DNA from: a virus | Virus record (IMG/VR): IMGVR_UViG_3300042691_008888 | Coordinates: 1-43,564 of that record | Strand: one strand, 5' to 3' | DNA length: 43,564 nt | Part shown: positions 8,246 to 14,573 of the stretch, one piece after another | Position numbering within the stretch: position 1 is the first letter of the stretch | Layout of the letters: every line of letters starts with the position of its first letter | Notes under the pieces: generated by a model | Told to the model about the DNA's origin: nothing | The model's input: only the letters and a program-made list of their open reading frames with translations | The model's database searches: none | Translations under genes and position numbers: made by a program

Positions 8246-8500
8246 CTCTCACAACATACAAATTGTTTCACTCTATATCGCTTGTCTCACTGGCCGGCGA
8301 TATACAGGGACGCAATCAGGCTCCCAACTAGATAAGGAATACCGGCCCTAATAGAGCAATGAACAACAGGCAGGGACGCAAACGAAACGCTGGCAATGGC
8401 TATGCTGTTGGGTGCAATTAGTTTGACTTAGCTCATAAGCCCTTAAGTAAGTTCAGGATCGTTAGGCAACCGGTTTACTTATCGCAAAAGGAGAATTATC
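8246..8500 (+). other. Leader region with a repeated 11-mer upstream of the 296-residue gene
   Basis: This 255-base stretch without a gene contains CAGGGACGCAA twice (8305-8315 and 8371-8381) and GGCCGG/CCGGCC segments (around 8292 and 8343) that could pair. A weak -35-like TTGACT is at 8423 without a good -10. It is more GC-rich than its surroundings. It may be a structured 5' leader for the highly translated gene that follows. A 20-codon frame at 8359 has no ribosome site and was not called. Confidence 0.45.
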
Positions 8501-9391
8501 ATGTCTGACAACACCGTTCGCAATGACGACGCCATCATTCTGTCTGATGTTTTCGCCGCTATCCGCAAGGCATCTGATACGTCTGATAAGGTTACAGGTT
8601 CGCTTATCATGGGTCTGTATACTCATGAAGCGTCGTTCAATCAGGAAACGCTGGAATATTACTTCAAGACTGAGTCGGCCAAGCGTAAAGACGTCCAGAC
8701 CCGTATCCTCTCGCAGAATGACGACGAATTTAAGCAGGAAATCCGCTATCTTGAAGCTCAGGCAGAAAAGGATAAGCGGGACCGTGATGCTGACACTATT
8801 GAAACCGTGATGCGTCGTCACAAGAGCCTGCGTAACATCTTCCATTCATGCATGCAGGCCACTTACTTCCTTCGCGTCGGCGGCGACCTTGCTGGTAACA
8901 CCGTTGGACCTGTCACCGCGCTTAAGATGGTGAAAGACCGCTTCATTGTCTCTTATATCGATGAAGATCAGACGGTCACGCGGTTGCAGGGCAAGTTCTC
9001 TAGTGCGGCGCTTATCAAGGCTGGCGTTTCTGTAGTCGATAAGATGTTGGCTAAGCCTGCTAAGGCATCTACTGCAAAGAGTGTGAACACGTCGCCTGTT
9101 AGCATTCTCGATAGCTCGGCCAAGGCTATTAACATCATGCTTGATCAGGCTATCAATGAGACGACGACGGCGCTTAAGAGCAAAGGCGTTAACGTTGAGC
9201 GTGCTTCCTTTGATGACATGCCCGATGACGTGACTAACAACCTTGACCAAATGCTGCTTAAGCTGATTAAGGCTAAGTTTGCTCATGAAGGCACGATCGA
9301 AGCTAATGACGTCTTTGAGTGGCTTACCGATAGCATGAAGGATGTTAAGGTTATCGACGGTAAGATTATCAAGTCTCGCAAGGCAGCGTAA
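8501..9391 (+). CDS. Unknown 296-residue early protein, probably abundant
   Basis: Starts MSDNTVRNDDAIILSDVFAA behind a strong AAAAGGAGA site. The protein is soluble, mostly helical and without a recognised motif. The first 110 residues are highly charged with a coiled-coil-like stretch (EIRYLEAQAEKDKRDRDADTIE). A beta-containing middle (RFIVSYIDEDQTVTRL) is followed by an Ala/Ser-rich linker near 180-200 and a helical C-terminus ending KSRKAA. It is the only sizeable gene before 17 kb. Its strong ribosome site, long leader, own downstream palindrome and richer use of C-ending codons suggest high early expression, as for a host-takeover or DNA-binding protein. The function is unknown. Confidence 0.9.
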   Translation: MSDNTVRNDDAIILSDVFAAIRKASDTSDKVTGSLIMGLYTHEASFNQETLEYYFKTESAKRKDVQTRILSQNDDEFKQEIRYLEAQAEKDKRDRDADTIETVMRRHKSLRNIFHSCMQATYFLRVGGDLAGNTVGPVTALKMVKDRFIVSYIDEDQTVTRLQGKFSSAALIKAGVSVVDKMLAKPAKASTAKSVNTSPVSILDSSAKAINIMLDQAINETTTALKSKGVNVERASFDDMPDDVTNNLDQMLLKLIKAKFAHEGTIEANDVFEWLTDSMKDVKVIDGKIIKSRKAA

Positions 9392-9394
9392 TCA

Positions 9395-9406
9395 GTAAGC
9401 ACTTAC
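9395..9406. promoter_or_regulatory. Palindromic operator-like element GTAAG-CA-CTTAC
   Basis: GTAAGCACTTAC begins 3 bases after the stop of the 296-residue gene and lies upstream of the next tiny gene. It shares both half-sites with the elements at 7696, 7908 and 15505. Confidence 0.55.
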
Positions 9407-9422
9407 TAGAAAGGAACGGAAT

Positions 9423-9509
9423 ATGCCCGATGAATATATCGCCCCTATTCTCTTTGTTCTGGCCATCATTGCTCTATTCACTGTGGTCAATGCGAGGCTT
9501 CCTAGCTAG
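9423..9509 (+). CDS. Tiny single-span membrane protein
   Basis: A 28-residue ORF, MPDEYIAPILFVLAIIALFTVV then NARLPS. One hydrophobic helix covers residues 6-22, with an acidic N-terminus and an Arg just after the helix. AAAGGAA lies 10 bases upstream. C-ending codons match the preceding 296-residue gene, so the two may be expressed together before the terminator at 9528-9564. The stop codon adjoins a degenerate copy of the palindrome (GTAAGTAAATAC, 9509-9520). The function is unknown. Confidence 0.6.
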   Translation: MPDEYIAPILFVLAIIALFTVVNARLPS

Positions 9510-9527
9510 TAAGTAAATACCAATCAA

Positions 9528-9564
9528 ATGCCCCGTTAGCCTTCATCGGTTAGCGGGGCATTTT
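9528..9564 (+). terminator. Rho-independent terminator
   Basis: ATGCCCCG-TTAGCC (9528-9541) pairs with GGTTAG-CGGGGCAT (9548-9561), a 14-bp stem with two G-U pairs and a 6-base loop, followed by TTTTC. It closes the first early cistron (296-residue gene plus tiny membrane protein). Confidence 0.88.
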
Positions 9565-9730
9565 CGTATGCTTATTAGGTGACTAAGTTGAGACATTGCG
9601 CGTGTCGCTCCGCAACGAATGTAATTACCGTGGCACGTCGTACGGCAATGTAGATACAAGCATCGAAAAATCAGTACGTCAGTTACTAACGCGCAGCATG
9701 CGCCCGCAATACTTAATCAGGAGAAACAAA

Positions 9731-9994
9731 ATGACCAAGCGTATCCGTATTATCATCGACTTTCCTGTCCTTGTAAATGTTTCTGATGATGTAGAGAAGG
9801 GTATTATTGATCTAATCCAAGAACACGTTTGTGAAAAATATAAGTTGGAGCATCCAGATCGTACTATGTGGGTATTTGGTTGCGGTGATATGATGACATG
9901 TAATCCATTAATGTTGTCTGATGATGAGCCTATTCCATTTGATAGTAACGTTTTTCATATTGAGTGTGCAGAACGTGAACGATACGATGATTAG
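9731..9994 (+). CDS. Unknown early protein
   Basis: An 87-residue protein, MTKRIRIIIDFPVLVNVSDD. The ATG at 9731 has AGGAGA 6 bases upstream, so the longer frame from 9596 is unlikely. An alternating beta-alpha pattern with an N-terminal RIRIIIDFPVLV strand and a tail rich in Cys, Met and acidic residues; four Cys are present (CEKYK, FGCGDMMTC, HIECAE) but not in a clear zinc motif. The 166-base gap before it holds only a small TTGCG/CGCAA stem-loop (9596-9615). No family was recognised. Confidence 0.7.
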   Translation: MTKRIRIIIDFPVLVNVSDDVEKGIIDLIQEHVCEKYKLEHPDRTMWVFGCGDMMTCNPLMLSDDEPIPFDSNVFHIECAERERYDD

Positions 9995-10024
9995 TATCCA
10001 TTTACTAGTATTCATGTAGTTAAC

Positions 10025-10053
10025 TTGACACGTGCGTACTATTAAGTTATTAT
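10025..10053 (+). promoter_or_regulatory. Early promoter, sigma70-like
   Basis: TTGACA (10025-10030), 17-base spacer, TATTAT (10048-10053). The predicted start is near 10060, about 35 bases before the first gene of the long run of small genes from 10096. A degenerate palindrome copy (9994-10005) lies 20 bases upstream. Confidence 0.85.
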
Positions 10054-10095
10054 ATGTGTGTAAGTTGATAATGTGTTTTGGGAAAGGACAATCCA

Positions 10096-10335
10096 ATGCC
10101 ACATCGACCAATACATGAGATTGCTACTCAGATTGCCCGCTCTTGGAAGAATATTAATTATGGAGCAAAGCCATATCTCAATGCTATGTATACACTTAAC
10201 AGCATTGATGATATGTATATGCAAGACACAGCTAAATCAGTTGTCTTATACTTCCTTGCTAATGCTTCTACATGGCGTGGCGAGGATGCTCGTCGTATTA
10301 AAGCTGAACTTAAGAAGATAGCAGGTGTAAAATGA
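10096..10335 (+). CDS. Conserved phage small protein (IHEIA..I...W family)
   Basis: A 79-residue protein, MPHRPIHEIATQIARSWKNI. It is helical, with YGAKPYLNAMYTLNSIDDMY and KSVVLYFLANASTWRGEDAR followed by RIKAELKKI. This arrangement is familiar from many unrelated phages, including actinophages, where it is annotated as hypothetical. The ATG at 10096 is preferred because AAAGGA lies upstream; the same 20-base initiation context recurs at 14549-14568. The stop overlaps the next start (ATGA). Confidence 0.8.
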   Translation: MPHRPIHEIATQIARSWKNINYGAKPYLNAMYTLNSIDDMYMQDTAKSVVLYFLANASTWRGEDARRIKAELKKIAGVK

Positions 10336-10667
10336 CACAAATGGTTGATCACTTTAAAGAAGCTATGCGTTTATTGATTGCTGCTCCTATTCATCTTAAG
10401 GGGTCATTCTACGGTAAGAAGTTTAGCAATGGCACATTAGTAGTTCACGAGAATATTAAGACGGCTGATTGTTTCTGTGCTGCCGGCGCATTGTATCGTG
10501 TGTTAGACAGAGATGTAGTTAACGCTGGCTCCTCTTTACCACAAGAGTATGTAGAAGCACTGGGATTTAAATCAGAAGGAGGCATCTATAATTGGAACGA
10601 TAAATCAGATAAGAATGAAGTGCTTACTCGCTTTGCTGAAACCATTAACAAATTGGAGAAGATGTAA
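10332..10667 (+). CDS. Unknown protein of the phage CAAGAL type (DUF6197-like)
   Basis: A 111-residue protein, MTQMVDHFKEAMRLLIAAPI. The centre has DCFCAAGALYRVLDRDV and the C-terminus YNWNDKSDKNEVLTRFAETI. The pattern of a Cys-rich 'C..GAL' segment followed by 'NWND...K.EVL..F...I' matches small phage proteins of the DUF6197 type, whose function is not known. It overlaps both neighbours (ATGA and TAATG) and so is translationally coupled. Confidence 0.8.
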   Translation: MTQMVDHFKEAMRLLIAAPIHLKGSFYGKKFSNGTLVVHENIKTADCFCAAGALYRVLDRDVVNAGSSLPQEYVEALGFKSEGGIYNWNDKSDKNEVLTRFAETINKLEKM

Positions 10668-10969
10668 TGGGCTTCTATATCAATCCTGCCGATATGACCA
10701 AAGAAGAATGGTTCGACAAGAATGTACAACGGTATTCGAATACTCCTGTCGAACATAACTATCTTAAAGACGATGATCTAGTGTGTTGCGTATGGTTTAT
10801 GAACCCTGGCTTTACTGCTTTGGGTATTGCATTTAGTAAGAACGAGCTAGTTGCATTTAGTGATCCTAGTGATCCTCGTCTAAAGCGTTGGGGCTATTTC
10901 CCGCGTAAGATTGTTGAACCTTATCTGTTTGGCCAGAAGATTGAAGGAGTTGATTATGGAAACGATTGA
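10667..10969 (+). CDS. Unknown small phage protein
   Basis: A 100-residue protein, MGFYINPADMTKEEWFDKNV. The N-terminal 'MGFYINP.d.tKEEWl..n' followed by a beta-rich centre (LVCCVWFMNPGFTALGIAFS, ELVAFSDPSDPR) is a recurring phage hypothetical family. TAATG overlap with the gene before; it overlaps the following gene by 14 bases. No enzymatic motif. Confidence 0.8.
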   Translation: MGFYINPADMTKEEWFDKNVQRYSNTPVEHNYLKDDDLVCCVWFMNPGFTALGIAFSKNELVAFSDPSDPRLKRWGYFPRKIVEPYLFGQKIEGVDYGND

Positions 10970-11249
10970 GCAGATTGCAGAGTTCTTTGCTGAGAATAAA
11001 ATTCAGTGCTATGCTAGTTATTATCCACAGTATGCGAATACAAAGTGGCGTGTGAAGGCAGAAAAGCAAGAAGATGGTATCAAGTTGGAAGTAGAGTCGT
11101 TTAGTCCTCTGCTGTTCGATGCAATGCTAGATGTGTATGAGAAGTTTACTCTTACTGCACAGCGTGGCAATAGTCAGTTGCTTGCGCTTCAGTTAGAGTA
11201 TCGTAAGGCTGATATGGAGATTGTAAACGGCGATGACATTCCCTTCTGA
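10956..11249 (+). CDS. Unknown small protein
   Basis: A 97-residue protein, METIEQIAEFFAENKIQCYA. The ATG at 10956 follows GAAGGAG by 5-6 bases and is preferred over 10911. The N-terminal helix precedes strands (KWRVKAEKQEDGIKLEVESF) and a helical C-terminus. It is acidic overall. It overlaps the neighbours by 14 and 17 bases. No family recognised. Confidence 0.75.
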   Translation: METIEQIAEFFAENKIQCYASYYPQYANTKWRVKAEKQEDGIKLEVESFSPLLFDAMLDVYEKFTLTAQRGNSQLLALQLEYRKADMEIVNGDDIPF

Positions 11250-11469
11250 TCCTCCTTATAGAATTGGTGTGCCTGTCGGAACGCGGCTCATGGGACTTAC
11301 ACGACATAACAATGCATGGCAACTCTGGCTAGCTATCCAAAACAAGTCAGATAATCCAAGCGAGTGGGTAGGTACGTACTTACTCTGTCATGATGATGGC
11401 TCAGTGCTGCGTATTCAGAATGATATAGAACCAGAGGATGTGTTTCATGTTAAACTTTCAGATCGGTAA
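11233..11469 (+). CDS. Unknown small protein
   Basis: A 78-residue protein, MTFPSDPPYRIGVPVGTRLM. It is beta-rich, with WQLWLAIQNKSDNP and GTYLLCHDDGSVLRIQNDIE. It begins inside the previous gene and ends inside the next (23-base overlap). A near-match to the early palindrome (GTACGTACTTAC, 11372-11383) lies within it and is probably chance. No family recognised. Confidence 0.7.
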   Translation: MTFPSDPPYRIGVPVGTRLMGLTRHNNAWQLWLAIQNKSDNPSEWVGTYLLCHDDGSVLRIQNDIEPEDVFHVKLSDR

Positions 11470-12004
11470 GAAGTATCGTAGACGTGATGGAATTATTACA
11501 GAGTGTACAGAAGTAAATAGAAACCATAATCTTGTTTATTTTAAGGAAGGCAGTTGTGTTTTCTTCGATAATGGTGCATGTTATCGTAATAAAGAACAGA
11601 AAACTCCTCATGATATCATCGAAGAGGTAAATGAAATGAAGATCGAAGTTGGTAAGTATTATAAGACACACAGCGGTAATAAGGCCTTTATTGGTTATAA
11701 GATTAACAAAGGAGCCTCATATCCTCTAGTTGGTCATATCGAGAATACTAATGGAGAATATTACGAGCGTTGTAATTGGTGTCTCAATGGTTCCGTAGCA
11801 AATAGAAACGACTATGATCTAATCGAAGAATGGAAAGAGCCTAAGAGTGGTGTTCGTTACCTGAATGTTTATACTAATGCCGTAAATACAATTGGTGAAT
11901 ATACATACATGCTTGCTAGTGAACGTGATGTGGCCGATACTTATAACAAAAACCGTATCGCATGTGTTCGTGTAGAGTGGAAGGAAGGACAGTTCGATGA
12001 GTAA
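11447..12004 (+). CDS. Unknown protein with two repeated modules plus a third C-terminal module
   Basis: A 185-residue protein. ATG 11447 (MLNFQIGKKYRRRDG) is preferred over 11438. Two related segments occur: IGKKYRRRDG...DIIEEV (about 5-62) and VGKYYKTHSG...YDLIEEW (about 67-128). Both follow the scheme 'vGkyY.trdG...g...dliEEw' found singly in small phage proteins. The third segment (RYLNVYTNAVNTIG...RIACVRVEWKEGQFDE) resembles another stand-alone phage module. This is therefore a fusion or duplication of small domains; function unknown. Confidence 0.75.
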   Translation: MLNFQIGKKYRRRDGIITECTEVNRNHNLVYFKEGSCVFFDNGACYRNKEQKTPHDIIEEVNEMKIEVGKYYKTHSGNKAFIGYKINKGASYPLVGHIENTNGEYYERCNWCLNGSVANRNDYDLIEEWKEPKSGVRYLNVYTNAVNTIGEYTYMLASERDVADTYNKNRIACVRVEWKEGQFDE

Positions 12005-12251
12005 TAAAGTTATTATCGCTAAGTTTATGTATACTAACTACAAGGGAGAAACTAAAGAAAGAAAGATTGAGTTTGAAAGTATCAGCTTCATTAGTAATCC
12101 TGGGTTTGGCTACCAACCGGGATGGTTTATTAATGGATATTGTTTTGAAAAGAATGCTCGTAGATCATTTGCTTTGTCTCGTGTAATTATCAATGAAGGT
12201 TGTGATGTTCCAAGTCATTACACATTGGTAGAATGGAAAGATGTGGGATGA
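11997..12251 (+). CDS. WYL-domain-like small protein
   Basis: An 84-residue protein, MSNKVIIAKFMYTNYKGETK. The pattern 'f.Y.n.kGe..eRkI...' followed by PGWFINGYCFEKNARRSFALSRVI matches the beta-sandwich WYL fold, in which a Trp-x-(Y/L) element and an Arg-Phe-(A/L) strand frame a ligand pocket. WYL domains bind nucleotides or nucleic acids and often regulate defence or DNA-damage genes. The usual N-terminal HTH is absent, so a stand-alone sensor or inhibitor is possible. It overlaps the next gene by 4 bases. Confidence 0.7.
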   Translation: MSNKVIIAKFMYTNYKGETKERKIEFESISFISNPGFGYQPGWFINGYCFEKNARRSFALSRVIINEGCDVPSHYTLVEWKDVG

Positions 12252-12832
12252 GTCGAGCTAACACCATCGAAGACCTATTTGCTAACATAGATACTAAAGG
12301 TGGTGATACTGATAAGTGTTGGCCATGGCAAGGTGGTGCATCTAGTCTATATAAAGATCGTCCATACTTCCAATTCGAAGGACAACGATGGTTAGCATAC
12401 CGCCTTATGTATACGTTAGTTAATGGTCCTATTCCCGACGGTAAAGTCATTCGTCATCTCTGCGATAATTCATTGTGTTGCAATCCAAACCATCTAATGC
12501 CAGGCACAAAGTCGGAGAATGAGAATGATAAATACCAAAACGATAGGGCAGGCATACCCGTTGCAGCCGTTAGAGAAATTAAGCGCCTGCTGCAAACTAC
12601 TAACGCAACTCAACAGACTATCGCTGAATATGTTAGCAAGAGGTACAACTATGACGTATCAAGATCAGCAGTCAGAAACATCAAACTCGGTCTTAGAAGG
12701 ACTACAATCGACAAAGCACGCACGGCGGGAGAGATTGCAGGGTTCACATTTCAGCCTGAGGACGGTGTTGGCAGTAACGATGCTGAAGAAGATAGCACTT
12801 CCGGAGATGTGGACACAGAAACAACTGATTGA
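12248..12832 (+). CDS. HNH homing-type endonuclease with C-terminal HTH
   Basis: A 194-residue protein with a start overlapping the upstream stop (ATGA, 12248). An N-terminal KCWPWQGG leads into YRLMYTLVNGPIPDG and the HNH core H70-LCDN-x2-CCNP-NHL (Cys 72, 77 and 78; His 82) and GTKSENENDK. This is the zinc-bound HNH_3 type used by free-standing homing endonucleases. A helix-turn-helix follows (VREIKRLL, TQQTIAEYVSKRYNYDVSRSAVRNI), the usual DNA-recognition part. It is embedded in an operon without breaking any recognised gene. The last 53 bases overlap the next reading frame. Confidence 0.92.
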   Translation: MSRANTIEDLFANIDTKGGDTDKCWPWQGGASSLYKDRPYFQFEGQRWLAYRLMYTLVNGPIPDGKVIRHLCDNSLCCNPNHLMPGTKSENENDKYQNDRAGIPVAAVREIKRLLQTTNATQQTIAEYVSKRYNYDVSRSAVRNIKLGLRRTTIDKARTAGEIAGFTFQPEDGVGSNDAEEDSTSGDVDTETTD

Positions 12833-13148
12833 ATACGACGCAGAGAACATGCAGCCTATTAAGTATGACTTGTGTGCTGCATTGGCTCAGGTGTTTCTCG
12901 ATCTCAATATGTCTGTGCCCAAACGTAGGCTAGAGGATGTTATTGTAGGTCTGACTAGTGATGATGATCTACAGAATATGCTTAATGTATTCGTTGAGGC
13001 ATATGAGGATGTACATGGTGAAGTAACTAACAACGATCGTCCTATTAAATCACAGTTTGCTCAGGTTAAGATTGGTTGTATTAACGACAGTCATACACAT
13101 GAGCAATTGATGCAGAAGCTTTATAAGGTATTGGAGAGTTTGAAATGA
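12780..13148 (+). CDS. Unknown protein
   Basis: A 122-residue protein from ATG 12780 (MLKKIALPEMWTQKQLIEYD). The frame is open further upstream, with other possible starts at 12651 (AAGAGG upstream) and 12807 (CCGGAG upstream), so the N-terminus is uncertain. It is acidic and helical, with VFLDLNMSVPKRRLEDVIVG and LNVFVEAYEDVHGEV. It overlaps the end of the HNH gene, and its stop overlaps the next start (ATGA). No family recognised. Confidence 0.65.
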   Translation: MLKKIALPEMWTQKQLIEYDAENMQPIKYDLCAALAQVFLDLNMSVPKRRLEDVIVGLTSDDDLQNMLNVFVEAYEDVHGEVTNNDRPIKSQFAQVKIGCINDSHTHEQLMQKLYKVLESLK

Positions 13149-13486
13149 AGAAGTCAGTCTGTATTGCATGGATCGAAGCTCTTAGGAGTGGTAACTATAA
13201 ACAACATCGTGGCTCTCTGACTAGTAACTCATGCAGCATCGATCTACCTACCTTCAAAGGAGCAAAAGCACATTGTTGCTTAGGTGTAGCTATAGAAGTA
13301 GACTGTAAAATCAATGGTAATAATCCTGACGAAGTTAGACTTATTAGTGGTGTAGGTCATTATATTAGTATCAATGGTCCTGAACAGGCTACTTTAATTT
13401 ATATGAACGACACAGAATATAAATCGTTCCCAGAAATCGCAGACTATATCGAAGCTAATATTCTACCTAATTGTACGGAGGAATAA
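13145..13486 (+). CDS. Conserved phage protein of the CCLGV type
   Basis: A 113-residue protein, MKKSVCIAWIEALRSGNYKQ. The motif chain 'W..ALRSG.YkQ..gsL' then AHCCLGVAIE, then LIYMNDTEYKSFPEIADYIE is a very common hypothetical family in phages of many hosts. The double Cys is characteristic. The function is unknown. ATGA coupling with the gene before. Confidence 0.85.
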   Translation: MKKSVCIAWIEALRSGNYKQHRGSLTSNSCSIDLPTFKGAKAHCCLGVAIEVDCKINGNNPDEVRLISGVGHYISINGPEQATLIYMNDTEYKSFPEIADYIEANILPNCTEE

Positions 13487-13487
13487 G

Positions 13488-13736
13488 ATGAAAACGATTA
13501 GTGGTAATGATCTACGTGATAGGCTATTGGAGAAACTAAAGATGGAACCTTCACAGATTAATCATCTAAGAGAAGCTGCTGTTGATATTCGTAATAGTAT
13601 CCAACGTATTCTAAATATTGCGGATACAATTGATGGAGAAGATGTAGAGACTGATAAAGCTCTATTAAATGCTAGGGTTAATGATATCGAACGCGCTCTT
13701 ACTCGAATTGAAATGTGTTTGAAAGAGGTTAAATAG
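13488..13736 (+). CDS. Small coiled-coil protein
   Basis: An 82-residue protein, MKTISGNDLRDRLLEKLKME, with CGGAGGAAT just upstream. It is almost all helical with heptad-like hydrophobics (INHLREAAVDIRNSIQRILN, ARVNDIERALTRIEMCL), so a dimeric coiled coil or small helical bundle is likely. No known family. The next gene starts on its last base. Confidence 0.75.
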   Translation: MKTISGNDLRDRLLEKLKMEPSQINHLREAAVDIRNSIQRILNIADTIDGEDVETDKALLNARVNDIERALTRIEMCLKEVK

Positions 13737-13945
13737 TGGCAAGTAAACACTCATACAAAAGCCATCCTATGCCAACAATGAATGGTGTTAAGCACGGTAC
13801 AATGAGAGCTATCTGCTGTGCTTTTCCTGCTGATATGTTTGAGACTATCCAACAGATGGCATTGAAGGATGGTGTGTCATTCGCTGAGCAGGTACGTACT
13901 ATTATTGAATGGGGATTAGAGACATGCAAACACGTAGAGGATTAA
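13736..13945 (+). CDS. Ribbon-helix-helix type small regulator
   Basis: A 69-residue protein with a GTG start (AGAGG about 6 bases upstream). After a polar N-terminus, the core GTMRAICCAFPADMFETIQQ - MALKDGVSFAEQVRTIIEWGLE has the strand-helix-helix layout of Arc/CopG DNA-binding proteins: the beta strand RAICCAFP, helix A DMFETIQQMALKDG, turn, and helix B SFAEQVRTIIEWGLE. It may control phage or host promoters and is a candidate ligand for the GTAAG palindromes, but nothing shown here links them. Confidence 0.75.
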   Translation: MASKHSYKSHPMPTMNGVKHGTMRAICCAFPADMFETIQQMALKDGVSFAEQVRTIIEWGLETCKHVED

Positions 13946-14211
13946 TCACTGGATTGATATCATTAGTAGCTGCACCTGCTATTATACGTGTTAATCATTT
14001 GATGCCTATTAGTGTACCTAAGATCATTGCTAGACCAGCAGATTGGGTTACACCTGAATTTGGATGGACACAACTAGAACAAGGAGCTTATTACACTGAT
14101 TATATCCGTGTTGATAAGCGTGTCTATGATTTATATAAAGAGGCAGTACTAAAGCCCAATCCATTAATTAGTATATTATATACCAATCTTGATGAAGAAG
14201 ACTTGACATAA
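13924..14211 (+). CDS. Small protein with twin-arginine-like N-terminus
   Basis: A 95-residue protein, MQTRRGLITGLISLVAAPAI. The start at 13924 is preferred because the twin-Arg T-R-R-G-L-I followed by a 15-residue hydrophobic stretch begins there. This looks like a Tat signal or N-terminal anchor, with 'LMPI' just beyond. The rest (FGWTQLEQGAYYTDYIRVDK) is beta-rich. I recall similar 'RRgfltGL.sLiAAPAIvr...LMP' proteins in Rhizobiales phages, function unknown. A phage protein possibly exported folded is unusual. It overlaps the RHH gene by 22 bases. Confidence 0.8.
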   Translation: MQTRRGLITGLISLVAAPAIIRVNHLMPISVPKIIARPADWVTPEFGWTQLEQGAYYTDYIRVDKRVYDLYKEAVLKPNPLISILYTNLDEEDLT

Positions 14212-14231
14212 CTACAAAAGTATGATATCTT
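14203..14231 (+). promoter_or_regulatory. Putative early promoter
   Basis: A perfect TTGACA (14203-14208), 17-base spacer and TATCTT (14226-14231, four of six consensus). It overlaps the end of the twin-arginine gene and lies 64 bases ahead of the next gene, in an 83-base gap with no other content. Confidence 0.6.
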
Positions 14232-14294
14232 AATTATATTATCACATGAACAGAAGCAATGGTGCTTACGTTCTTAAGATAATGGAGTATACAT

Positions 14295-14573
14295 ATGCGA
14301 ACTTTTACAATTAAAGTTCTCCTGCGACTCCTTAATAGAGTTGATAAGGAATATAAATACGAACCTTTCCCCAAAAATAAGTATGATACACTTGAGCGGA
14401 TTAAGGTTCTTATCGACCGCGTTAATGGCACGATGAAACAAATCCCAAATAGGTATTACTTCTGGATTGATCGTGATGGCAGCCGTAGTAAGCTTACATT
14501 ACGTGAGTTTGATGTGAACAACCAGAAGCAGGTATATCCCGTAGTCTATGGGAAAGGGCAATCCAATGTTTAA
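14295..14573 (+). CDS. Unknown small basic protein
   Basis: A 92-residue protein, MRTFTIKVLLRLLNRVDKEY, with GGAG 9-12 bases upstream. Basic, with an N-terminal amphipathic or hydrophobic helix and a central RIKVLIDRVNGTMKQIPNRY followed by YFWIDRDGSRSKLTLREFDV strands. No recognised motif. It overlaps the next gene by 8 bases. Confidence 0.75.
   Translation: MRTFTIKVLLRLLNRVDKEYKYEPFPKNKYDTLERIKVLIDRVNGTMKQIPNRYYFWIDRDGSRSKLTLREFDVNNQKQVYPVVYGKGQSNV

Noticed and set aside
8359-8421. 20-codon basic frame (MNNRQGRKRNAGNG...) in the leader region
   Set aside because: No convincing ribosome site; it runs through the repeated CAGGGACGCAA, which is better seen as an RNA or DNA element.
14248-14316. 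22-codon frame before the 92-residue gene
   Set aside because: No ribosome site and it overlaps a better-supported start.
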